DNA from: Hymenolepis diminuta | Taxonomy: Eukaryota; Platyhelminthes; Cestoda; Cyclophyllidea; Hymenolepididae | NCBI GenBank assembly: GCA_900708905.1 | Contig: CAADRB010000012.1 | Location: 355,235 to 419,234, forward strand | Reading direction: 5' to 3' | Length of the DNA stretch: 64,000 nt | Shown: positions 38,501 through 49,000 of the stretch, piece after piece | How positions within the stretch are numbered: the stretch's first letter is position 1 | How the letters are laid out: each line of letters opens with the position of its first letter | Translations under genes and position numbers: made by a program | Notes under the pieces: model-generated | The model's database searches: none | What the model saw: only the letters and a program-made list of their open reading frames with translations | Told to the model about the DNA's origin: nothing

Positions 38501-39888
38501 ACGTTAAATCAAAATACATATAAAATGAGTTGAAAACTATATATATTTGTCTCATTTTGGGAAAAACTAATTTTTTAAAAATTAAAATATAAAAAAATTC
38601 TGATGCATACGTAGAATGATAACCGAGTCGATACATAAAAATAATTTTTAATAAGATTTGCAAACATATCAAATGAAATTTTACGTGAATTCGGAATTTA
38701 TCACTTCATAAAAGAAAAGAATCAGCATGAAATGGCACAAATAAAGATATTGCGGAACATACTTGTCTTATAAATTGGTTTCTTTTTACTCCTCCTGAAC
38801 CTATTACAAAGCAAAAAGAATGTTATTATTTCAAATCACAGAAGATAATTTCCAAACTCCATCGAACAACATATCTTACCAAGTTCCATTAAATTCGTAG
38901 GCGAAATCAATAAGAAAGACATTTTGCAGATAAATAAAAGCAATTCCTCCGAGAACGGCCAGCAACATCCAAACTATTATAAGTGTCATTATTGATAATA
39001 AACAACTTACCAACTGTGGCCTTATCCAAAGCAGGAATAAAGATGGAAGCAATCCAGAGACCGACAATAAAGACGCATTTCCAAAACCAGAAACTACATA
39101 TGAAGAAAATGAATAACATATTCGACCACGAAAACGAAAAAAATTGACCAAACAAGATGTGAACATATCATACCCATTATGAAGTTTTCCTCTCCAAGAT
39201 TGACTATCGGTATTAGTGACAGTGAAAAGCATGAGAAAAATATGTAGAATTGCAAGGGGGATGCAAAATCTATAGACAGCTATGAAACCCACAAAGCGGA
39301 CGCATTGTTCACGAGTTTGAAATCGGCTGCAGAATTCTATTATCATGTCGTCAAACTGAAAGGAAACATGTGTAAAAGGGTAAGTAAGTAAACTTACGGG
39401 GTTTTAATTTGGAAACGCGTCATAAAAAGCGACTTAAGATTATCACATATTTGAAACAAAAGTTAATTACATAAATAATATACTGATAATGAGTGATAGA
39501 TTGCAGGAAAATGCATTAACCTATATTCTCTCAATTTAATTGGAACCCCAAAAGGAGATATTAGGTTAGGTGTTAAATAAAAGGTTACGGTTAAATTAAA
39601 ATAGTGGAAAATACCGAAGTGCGGTGTATGAAAAACAATTTTTTTGCCCAGTAATTCATTGATATATACTAAATCATCAACATCGAAATTAATGAAACTT
39701 ACTACTCGCATGGCAGTGCTATGTGCAAGTCCACCAGTGTGAAATATCACTGATAGAATGGAGACAACAGTGAGAATGCAACAATAGAGAAAACGAGTTG
39801 AAGTAGACTCCTTGACTTTTCCAACGCAGCATATCGGCATGGGTTTAGTAACAAAGCATGATGCTCCAACACGCCCTATACAATCCAT
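23580..39888 (-). CDS. Serine incorporator (SERINC/TMS1 family) with a long inserted loop
   Basis: Minus-strand exons: 39888-39703, 39355-39174, 39093-39011, 38973-38880, [one short exon unresolved], 34314-34147, 31281-31192, 29679-29451, 27021-26985, 26116-25939, 25862-25338, 24195-24039, 23826-23580. All junctions except the unresolved one are GT-AG and in phase. Family signatures: GKLHNGFWFWKC, VFLIDFAYEFNGTW, CVLNAMIVYVNVCVTG, FMSLIHPR, YLTWSAVLSQP, SSFWYASTSQIKGW (cf. human SSFRTSSNSQ), VYSYAWFHFTF, LTNWYNPE, LLLYLWTL. SERINCs are roughly ten-helix proteins of the plasma and endomembranes, linked to phospholipid exposure and serine-lipid synthesis. The model is about 740 residues against about 460 in human. 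The excess lies mostly in a hydrophilic stretch of about 235 residues (exons 26116-25939 and 25862-25338) before the last two helices, plus a charged C-terminal tail. Confidence 0.87.
25338..26116 (-). other. SERINC insertion exons (basic, Ser/Pro-rich loop)
   Basis: The two exons 26116-25939 and 25862-25338 encode about 234 residues without membrane segments. The first starts KDIVRQLLAEVKEEELKQRE, a charged likely coiled coil, then a patch with CTCFG and RHRKRRRM. The second has SNSDSVSSSSTPAANSPP, several TPP(R/V)R motifs, RRKLLRKRLG, KKRPVS, and a helical end near RLEKARKVTEYL. The TPPRR and TPPVR sites look like proline-directed or basophilic kinase targets (inference). Splice phases at both ends match the flanking SERINC exons, so this is a SERINC insertion, not a nested gene. 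The two halves are joined through a GTAGAC donor, weaker than the others. Confidence 0.7.
27137..27400 (+). CDS. Candidate small secreted peptide on the opposite strand of a SERINC intron
   Basis: ATG at about 27144 opens a frame starting MVFMGNYLLLSLAFCVGG, a plausible signal peptide, which hits TAG after 33 codons. The same frame continues for about 42 codons (LWIDLKQKVDDCPCSFKKS and on) to a second stop. Removing a phase-0 GTGGGT...CTATAG segment of roughly 57 bases would join the two halves. Downstream AATAAA hexamers occur near 27325 and 27448. I do not recognise a family. It may be a short secreted protein gene, a decayed one, or chance in AT-rich DNA. Confidence 0.25.
29680..31191 (-). 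other. SERINC intron, no other feature
   Basis: AT-rich intron between SERINC exons 31281-31192 and 29679-29451. I see no nested gene or repeat in it. Confidence 0.5.
31282..34146 (-). other. SERINC intron, no supported nested gene
   Basis: A 2.9-kb intron. An 87-codon plus-strand frame at 32355-32618 starts at a TTG, has no family resemblance and no splice partners, so I do not call it. Confidence 0.5.
34315..38879 (-). other. SERINC intron region with three candidate linker exons
   Basis: The exon joining ...EFNGTW to IVAITTTLYLGTF must begin in phase 2 and end in phase 1. Three stretches meet this with GT-AG sites. 35320-35277 (44 bases) gives WSIWAFKIIFRKILIV. 36319-36246 (74 bases, strong donor, AAG acceptor) gives W, then NVLTSLNCIVYSVWQVTLV. 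38316-38180 (137 bases, strong donor) replaces the conserved Trp with Cys. By length against human (about 13 residues) the first fits best. At most one is likely constitutive. The region also holds a tRNA-like repeat at 35890-35960. Confidence 0.4.
35890..35960 (-). repeat. tRNA-like SINE copy
   Basis: On the minus strand it reads GTCGGTAGCATGGTGGTCAG (box A-like), then GCAAGTCAGAAATCACATG and TTCGACGCGCATCC (box B-like). It shares the GCAA(A)GTCAGA core with the copies at 56.65 and 59.05 kb. It lies in a SERINC intron, in sense orientation to the gene. There are no tRNA cloverleaf-quality arms, so it is a repeat, not a tRNA gene. Confidence 0.5.
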
Positions 39889-40399
39889 TCTGAAATAAAG
39901 TAATTAAAGAAATAAATTTTTATCAGCAGGTAGAAAAATTCACACTACAAATGTCAAGTACTTTCAAAATAGGCATTAATTGTGATAGAAGGTGAATAAA
40001 TACAAGGAATACATATGCTGACTTAAACTCCCGTACGAAGCACGAGAACACAAAGCTAGCGGATAGTAAGAGGTTTAGAGGCACCTCCTATTTGGCGCCA
40101 GTTATTTCACGAATCGGATAAGTCCAATCGTAATTTTAAACAAAATTAGGTTAAACAAAAATTTGTAAATTTAAAATTTTTTTCGATATATTCAATTGGA
40201 AAAAGCATTTATTGTAATTCTTTCTGCTGTTCGTTTACATGTATATATTTACGTAAGGCATAAACTTTTTTATAAATATTTTAAAGAATATTAGAAATAA
40301 TTACTTTTGACCTGCTACTTCTATTCGTCTGGCTCCATCTTAAGTGTCGCAGTGAATGAATACGAGAAATCTGCGGAAATCAATGCTTACTTCATCTGC

Positions 40400-40820
40400 C
40401 TAACCCATTTATGGACCTCCGATTAACAAGTGCGGTTGTGATATTTTAGGCAGCATAAGATCATAGACGAACCCACAAAATTTGATGCGGTTGTGGAGAA
40501 GCCGCCTGGGGCTATCAATTGCAAACTGTGTGAATCGATTATATACCTTCCAAGCGCTCTCTGCAGAACAAATCAAAACACATCCGTCAAGATGTCTTTT
40601 TCCCAATTCCTGTATCTGCTACTTTGACCCCCACACGTCAAGACATGGAAATAACAGAATCTCCTGCGTCTAACAGCAACCACCCAGAGATGAAATTTCA
40701 TTTAGAGTTATTCATCACCGAAAAACGAGAAATCTCGCAAGAATTTCCAAATTCCGCTGATGACTCAGAGCCGGGAGAAATAACTGAACCACAAATCTAT
40801 AAACTTCAGTGACGATTTGA
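40400..40820. other. GC-richer island with overlapping short frames, unidentified
   Basis: This stretch is visibly richer in G and C than its surroundings. It carries a plus frame at 40645-40812 (MEITESPASNSN and on, acidic end), a plus frame at 40482-40673 and a minus frame at 40606-40409. None matches a family I know, and none has clear splice partners. It may be a 5' exon or promoter island, or part of the decayed element whose end is at 41.5 kb. Confidence 0.3.
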
Positions 40821-41469
40821 AAACCAAGGAATTGTTTATTAGTGTTTAAGACCGACACAAAGTTGATAAAACCTAAATTGCTCCTCGTGTTCTAGTAGAA
40901 AGTATCGTATACTAAATGAACTCCCTGAGCAATTTCATTTCAGATAGTAATAGAGAAAAATCTTCAGCTCCAAATTCACGTACCAACATTGGTTTCAGGT
41001 GAAAGTTATCTGGTGATACAGCCTACATACAAGTGCTGGATGAAGTGATTAAGAGAATCTAGAAGGCATAACAGCACGCATAAAACTTTGAAATTCGAGG
41101 AGGAGGACATGGATTGGTTACCAAACGCCGAACTTTAACAGAGAGGCAGCGGAATCCGCCAGAGAAATACTGTTCGAAGTTCTGGATGGAAATAAGGGAT
41201 TACCGATCCTGTTTATTCTCCGGGATTACGGTTCTGTTCCCCTCAAACAAAAAATCCGATGTCAAACCACAATCTTGTTGCAGAGTACAATGAGCTTAAA
41301 GTCTCGTCGCAGATTTGTGTTTGGTGCAGGATTATAAACAGCGATTTTTCACTCTAAAAGGTCCTGAAAATAACTTATTATTTGCTGACCACAATGCAAA
41401 TAAACCCTCACTTACCGGCAGAAGCCTTTCCTAATATGCTGATTTTGCACAGAAAATAATTATCATCCA

Positions 41470-41880
41470 GATTGCTCCTTCAAAAACTTTTTCTCTAAAG
41501 GTGCAACAAAGAGGCTTCCAGCCTTTTGTGAACCGAGTTCACATTGACCGATGGACGGAACAAGTTAAGCTGCTAGATCAATATGGAGGTGGCCGGTAAG
41601 CGACTCCAAATTTATTGATAAATAAAATAGGATTGTGTACAAAATATTTCCTCGTTAAACGTCAGTCATGTCTCATCGTCGATAGCTCAATGTGATGATT
41701 GGCCTCCGTTCAGGTATCTATGTACAAGCACGCATACAGCTGGACCACCTCTGGCTGCTGTAATCGAGACCTTACCATCAGCCAGTCATATATGATCGCC
41801 ACATTTTTGTTGACGTCTGCGGCTATGGCAGCCGATAATCTTTCATGGGCAGCTGAACACGAACAACAATAGTGAGTTAA
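41470..41880 (+). mobile_element. Remnant resembling the end of an LTR-retrotransposon integrase (copy 2)
   Basis: One plus frame near 41510-41598 reads GFQPFVNRVHIDRWTEQVKL, resembling the C-terminal HVDR motif of Gypsy-class integrases, and stops at about 41598. The downstream part, 41651-41830, is similar to 21560-21740, and the two copies also share the TCACAT(C/T)GA region upstream. Both copies are strongly diverged. The 5' extension from about 41040 may belong to the same element but has broken frames. Confidence 0.45.
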
Positions 41881-43010
41881 ATCAGACAATGCAGTCAAAT
41901 GGTACGTCCACTGCACAAGTTAAAATGTATTCCAGAAGCATTATTGACTAGGGCATTAATTATATGCATATGAGCCCCAAGTCGACACCGGCTTCGGCAA
42001 CTGCATTAATGAATAATTAACGACTACTAAATAAATTAAAAATAGGTATTTCAACAAGAAAATGAGCTTCAGTGCACGTTTTATTGTAGGAGGCACTGTT
42101 GTAAATTCTCTGACACCTTTAATAACGTTCTTTTAATATTAAAGGTAGTAGATAAAACTGTTGTCTATCATTTGTGATTCGCGAAGTTTAAAAATCGATC
42201 CTAATCATTTAAAACGCTCGTCTTCTGCTTTTAAATCATTTATTTTTTATTTGAGGGGTCGATTAAAGAGATGGCAAATGCAATCAGTCGGAATATTCAT
42301 ATTGTTATGTGGGGCTAAAAAGAGATGGACAAACAATACGTGTTATAAAATATATATCTAGAAATATTTGTCTCTACAGCCGAAAACTGGATTAAATTTG
42401 CTAAATTTACAAAATATCAAAGTTAAAGCATTATAATTCTTGTTAATGTAAGGGAAAGGCAAGAATCAGCTTATGCTAAAACATTTTGTAATCTCAGTAC
42501 GATAGTTTAGGAAAATAGAATTAACTTTTACATCTCATGAAGCAAATAAATAGAAGACAGTTCCAGTATAATTGAATAATTTTAAAATGTATTTTTATGA
42601 ATAATTATTTTATTTTCTTTACACATACTTTAAAACAATTAAGTGACTTTCTGAGAGTTCATTGAACTTGTTTTAACACTGAAACATAATCGGCTATATT
42701 TTAAGCGTAGTTTAGTTTGTGATCGGTTCTGACTGAGCCTCCTAGTCAAGTTTCAATTTTGTTTCATTCCTTATTTATAATAATTTATGTAAGTAAAAAA
42801 ACTATTTTCTGTTTGTTATATATTCATTATTTTAATTTTCTGCTGTGCTCATTTAATCATGATCACCCCGGATTTTTCTGTTAATGTTAAATTCATGTGA
42901 CTCTATTTGCTTTGCTTTGCTTTATCGGTAATTTAGGCGGCATTTTATTTGATGATTTTTAAAATTTTTTTACTGAGGCCGCTTTTTACTTATTAGGTTT
43001 GCATGTCTTC

Positions 43011-46000
43011 ATGTATGATACACAAGACAATATATCCCATCCTGAGGGAGAGGAAGAAGTATTAAGAGAAACAGAAAATAATATGACTGAAGAAAATGAT
43101 GATCAAACAAATGAACAGGTGAACACTAGTGGGGAAAAACTGACAGTTGGCCCACTGAGTAAAGAGGACTCTGAACGATTACAACGTGAAGCCAACGAAG
43201 AAACTACAAACAGTGAGGATTTACGACTCTTTCTTCAGGTGGTCTAAAACATAGTATCTTATTTGTATGTTTTGGTTTTGCTGAAAAATGGTGATTTTCT
43301 GAAGATATCATTACAAACTAAAGCTTACATAATCTCAACTGCTAATATGACGTTTAATGTTGCCTCCATTAAATAGTAGTACGATGCTCGTATTTGATAT
43401 CGTTATTGATATTAGTAACGTTGGTGCATTTTGCCTTTTTTACTCTGTTGTTTAAAAAATAATATGTTTTGAACATCCAATTGGAACATTTTGTAACCAA
43501 AAATTTAACATTTGCTTTGAAATTTCAATATTAAAGTATTTAGAGATATGTTACTAATTTTTGAATTTTCCAATAAACTTCCAACTTTCGGATCCTTTCG
43601 ATTTGTTTTGATTTCCAGATTTGAATTTTTTAATATCAAAAGCATAAGCCTTTATTTTTTTTTCAAATCAGGTTATAAACACTTTCAATTACATAAAATT
43701 CCATTAATTGCCAGACTGGTTAATTTATTATTCAATTCTTATTTTTCGTCTGATAATTTTCTTTAATGAATGAATTGAACCTTTTTGCGTTGTTAGCTTC
43801 TTCTTCAGTAAATCACTGATCTACTCTAACATGGTAGATGTGATCTTCTAACTGGGAAGCTGCCGGAATAAAATATCATTAATTGTGTAATTGCGTTTAT
43901 TTCGTGAATTTTTCTTCCTTATCCTCCTTTAATTTAGTTGTATATTTCAGTACAGGTTATATGTGCACAGGTGACAAATTTAGATGTCATTGTGTTGAAA
44001 CTTATCGATGCAAAAACGTGAACGGAAAAATTAGGAAAGCGAGAAGTTCGTCAAAGACTACGGGATAGTACGCTTTTGGCTAGAAAGGATGTTGATAAAT
44101 GCTTCCCTTTAAAAAGCTAAGGAGTTATTTGTGATGTAATAATTATTTAGTTTCCTCTAAGTAGCAGCAATTGTTATTTTTAGGTTGTTTATAATAATCC
44201 ATCTTTTTGTTCATGTTTATCTCATGTTACATAGAATTTTATCCCCTTGTTTTAATTTAAGTTTTCGGTTGGAAACACTGACTAAATTAAAATTTATCAA
44301 TAGAACGTAAATTCTTGATTGATCCGAATAGTAATACACAGGCGAAAAAAACTTTCATCGATTGTCTCTGTTTGAGTTGTTGTATTGAAAAATTTGTAAT
44401 CTACTGAGTCATTCCAGGTATATCTTACATGCCCTTCATGTATTCATCTTCAGTATCTCGCTATTTTTTGTATTTATATCAAATACAAAATCCTGTTCCC
44501 GAAATTTAATGAGAAGTTTTTTTAACAGTTTCCCATGTTCAATTTGGTGTTGATCAGTCTTAAATCAAACTACGAATTTTTCCCTGACTGTGTTACTAAT
44601 GAGAATTCCAAATACAGTTTTAATAATATTAAGAAAGTGCAACGATCTAATGGAAGAGTTTTCTAAAACAACTATTGGGGTAAAGGATAGTGTTTTAGTC
44701 TTTTTAATGTTGATATATTCATTCATTTAATGTTGATGATCAGATGTCAGTGTTTATTCGCAATCTAATATAATTTTGTGGGGTGTTTTTAATTCGCTTA
44801 GTCCGTCTATCACTATTGCTAATTTGACCCAGACAGCAGAGTTTTAAATGGCAAAGGAGAGGTTCTTGTGGAGGTAGGGTTATTAAAATTCATAATGATG
44901 TTGAAAGGTGCATTACGAAAAGAACGGTCTTAAAATAGGTCATAAAATCTATCAATTAGTCTTGTCATAATTTATCATAATTTTGATAATCAACATCATT
45001 CCAAATAAAGCTGTGATTTGAAACAGCCCCTATAAGATCTAAAATTATTAATTTATCGGTAATCGTTTTAACACGTTCTCTACAAATTGTTTTTTTTTTC
45101 AAATCAGTACTGACTTTTATAAATTCTCAAGCACTTTTTAAGAATAAACTTCTCTTAGAGTTGTGTTGCTTCTTAGATACTTTAAACGAATGTCTTTTAC
45201 TTCCATAAATTTCTATCCGACGGAGATTTTAAATTACTTTTTAAAGTAATAAGCTGTACTTCAGATCTAACTTCAAAATCGATTCATCTCTCCTACCTTG
45301 AAAGACTGACCCCTCTATTGTCGCATGAATTACTTTTGCGCAGATAAATAAGGCGTCATATCTTTGAGGTATGTAGGAGTATGTATCTTCTAATACAAAT
45401 GAGGATCTTTATAAATTTAATATATTCTAAAAATAAGTTACGTTGTCAAGACATAACTACAACATTTTTATAGTTGGTCAATTCCGTTCAAATGTCCAGT
45501 CATATTTTCGAGCAAAAAAGATAACTTTTATATCTAAACAGCACTTTCAGTCATTTAAGGGGAGCTTTTCTTTTCCCTTCACTTATATGTGGCCCTGTTC
45601 ATTCTGCCAAACAGTTATACGATTCTAGCACTGGGAGTCAACCAAGTAAACACCTTCCATTAACTTATCCTTTGGTGGACCACTTTTATAGCTAATGAGA
45701 AATATTTAATGTTTGTATTATTTAATTTTTTTGTCGATTTAATCCGGTAGCTTAAAAGGAGGTGATCTATCAAAATACTGTTTGGAGAAAATGACGCATT
45801 ACTTTCAATAGTTACACGGGAAGAAGAGTGAAATTTGAACGATTCGGTCATGAGTGGGAAAGATTTCTCTAGAGCTTCAGTTGTGGTTGGTTCATCTTTG
45901 TCTTTAAGGCCTTATCTTGAGATAATTCACATGTTCCTTTGGGGCTTAATTTTGGAGTCTATTCCACTGGAAATATCGGATTTCATGAATGTTGATTTGC

Positions 46001-49000
46001 ACTTATTTGTATTTCCGCCATTTGACAAATCGAGTTCAATACTTTTAATGTCGGAGGAAAGTGTATATCTTGAACTATTGATATTTGTAAAGTTGGGCAG
46101 AGGCTGCAATTTTTTCTTCTTTTTTGGTATTTCTTCATTAAGCAAAATCGACTAAAATTTTTCTCTTGCGTTATCATCACCTTTATGCTCCATGAATTTT
46201 TTTTCGTTGGAAAAGGTTAAAGATTTTTTGTATAATTTCTCAGAAGCACATAAATGCAGTGTATCTTATTTCCCTTTTCGTCACTTCTAAAATCTATATA
46301 GTTAAGCGGTCTGGTGCTTGCAATTTTGAATATATGACACTTTCTTATGATACTTCTTACTGGTAAACAAAGTTTATTTTCTCCCTAATCTATTTATCTT
46401 TATTAAATATTATATATGGATGTAATAAATGTTCTATAAACTCGAATTTTAGCATAGGCCATTATGGGGACAAAATGCTTATCAACTTTTGTGTTTTGAA
46501 AACTATCTGGGGATCATGGCTTTGTACATTATGATTAATAAGTAACGGTAAACCGAAACCACATTAAGTTATTTAACCTATTGTCCCTTCGCGAAATGGT
46601 ATAAGTACGCGTCACATTTAATTACCAACACCGTCTGATTGATTTGTTTTATGGTGTTTGCATGTAAATTCAAATATTTGATATTTTGACGGACCAGACA
46701 TGGAAAGGAAAGGTGTACGCAACTTAAGAGTGGTTTGCTTCCGTTCCCTTATCATCGAAGTGAAAAGTTAATTTGCTCACAGCTCCTGACGTTATCGTAT
46801 ATATTCAATCAGAGATGTTTCTGTCGCAAAGTGGTGTTGACATTCTAATGTTTCAGTTTTGGGATTTTGTTTAACACATCGATTTAACTACCCATTTTTA
46901 GTGATTATAATAAATTTTTAAAGTTGGACAGGCAGGCATGCATCTTTCAATATTAGATTAATTGAAAGGTGAGGGAAGCGAGAAGAATTTGAATATTTGT
47001 TTTGGTATTAAGTAGTGATTTCTATCGTGTTGTCCCTTAGTCTTTCCTGGTTCGGAATAATTTGAGGGGTAAATTCAGTTGAAATTGTCTTTTAAGACAG
47101 TATAATGAAAAAACTAGACTGATTGGAAGTTTTCCGAAAAGAACCTTATTTATATCTATTTTCATAATAATTTCTTTCACAAACTAGATACATTACTTAT
47201 GATTGCAAAAAAAGCGTATATCTGATCGCACATTGTTATAAGATTAGGTAGACCCATCTATTCAAATTTTGGATCTTTGCAATTTTGGAAGCTTGCCAAA
47301 GTTTCATTTTCGAATATTGTCTACTTTCTGCTCTAGAATAAATATGAGAAAGTGTTTTATTCTTAAGGTATTTGTACTCTAGCTAAAGCCAGTTTTTTCA
47401 AGCCTGTATCAATGAAAAACTTCCTGCTAGTTATCTTAGGAAAAGGAAGTCTTCAAAATTTTTCATTTCGGTATTAATTAAATCATTGCACAATTGGTTT
47501 AATTTTCTATTTAAAAATGTTTTGATTTGATGCTCTTATTTGAAGACCATCTTTCTGAAGATTGATTTCAAATAATGTGGTTGTCTTTTGCAGTTGAAGG
47601 AAGGGTGTTAATACTATACTAAATCTCGTTATTACAGGAATCTGATGCCAATTACTTTATGATTACTCCTGGTCAGGTCTTTTATCTTTATTAAATTAAT
47701 CTTGGTTGGTTAATATTGATGGACGAAACACAATGGAAATTTGTTTCGAATGATTGACAACTTAATTATTATGAGTCGAACGCATCATAAGTTGGCTAAT
47801 CTACAAGTATGTACAAGTATAAAACTGAATAGTGGGCACTGATGAGTTCGTGACAGGTGCAGATGCTGTCAAGATCGATAATCACTTAGGAGGGTTATCA
47901 TCACCAATAAGATTGCAGGCATCTGCATTTTGATAATTTATGATCATTTCCGTTTCCATTTTGTTTTTATTAATGAAGCGCGAATAACCGGATTCATCCC
48001 CACCCCCCATCAATCTGTCCTCTCTTTTCGTTTCCTGGATGTGCGGTTGAACCTAATAATTGCCTCTGTTGCAGCGACGCTGGAGGGTATAAAAGCTGAA
48101 TTCGCATTCAGGTTGTTTCTTAAGTTGCTGGCTATTATGACAATCTTTTATGATATTGAAGTGCAAGCTTGGTTGCTGCATGTTCTGTGAGATCACATCA
48201 CTTTGGAATCAAATTTTATATGCCTAAAATTAGCATATTCTTAACTATCGCTTCCCTGTGTTTAAACTTGATGACGTGGTGATTAGCATTTTTATGAAAA
48301 GTGATACTTCTTTTTTAGCATTTGAACAGTCTCAGACCTAATTGGACAGAAAAGCTGCAATGTCAGGTACCAACATTGTTTGAGTCTATTTTTCGGATAA
48401 GTACTATACCTCAATGCATTTCTCAGGTACTGGATTATTGGATGTTGGGTTTCCATACTCCTGTTTGGGAATGCTGTCCCATCACTGTTGCAATTGTCGG
48501 CTTATCAGGCAACCGATCAGTTATATATTCCAAAACTGTATATAGATAATAGGAATTTCTTAATAGAAGAAGAAGGTCGTGGTCGTGTACTAACTCTTGT
48601 GCCTTCTTCCTCTGGGTCTGGAGGTACATTCTAATCACTGATGTCATTTGGTGGAGCAGAACTATGCGTGGTCGTTTTTACAAGTTTGTTAGTAAAGCTG
48701 AGGGCTGAGTTTTCGTCGTTCCCAAAAGAGTTTTTTCCATGAAATGTCTCCAATTTCCAAAGGAATTTCGTATTTGGAGTGGATTTAACTTCAGTCCATT
48801 GTTGCCATTAACGTCGGCCTTTCAAATTACCTCTCCTCTCTTACCCTATTTAAAACTCATTGTCTGACCCTTATGATTGATTAACAGTTAATTTCCTCTT
48901 TTTTAAATGAACTTTAAGTCGCCGTTTCACTATTTGCTTAATATTGCCTTTGTAGTCTCTTGGAGCTTATATTTAAATACAAGTTTCAGTCCGCATTTCT

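Larger units (their letters stand above)
39889..43010. other. Divergent intergenic region between SERINC and the MCT gene
   Basis: About 3.1 kb separates the two first coding exons, which point away from each other, so both promoters should lie here. It contains a GC-richer stretch at about 40400-40820 with overlapping short frames on both strands and the second copy of the integrase-like repeat at 41470-41880. I see no clear core-promoter motif. Confidence 0.5.

Noticed and set aside
47930..48190. An 86-codon plus frame in the first MCT intron, with a TTGCAG acceptor-like site inside.
   Set aside because: The MCT exons on either side already join in phase, and the frame resembles nothing.
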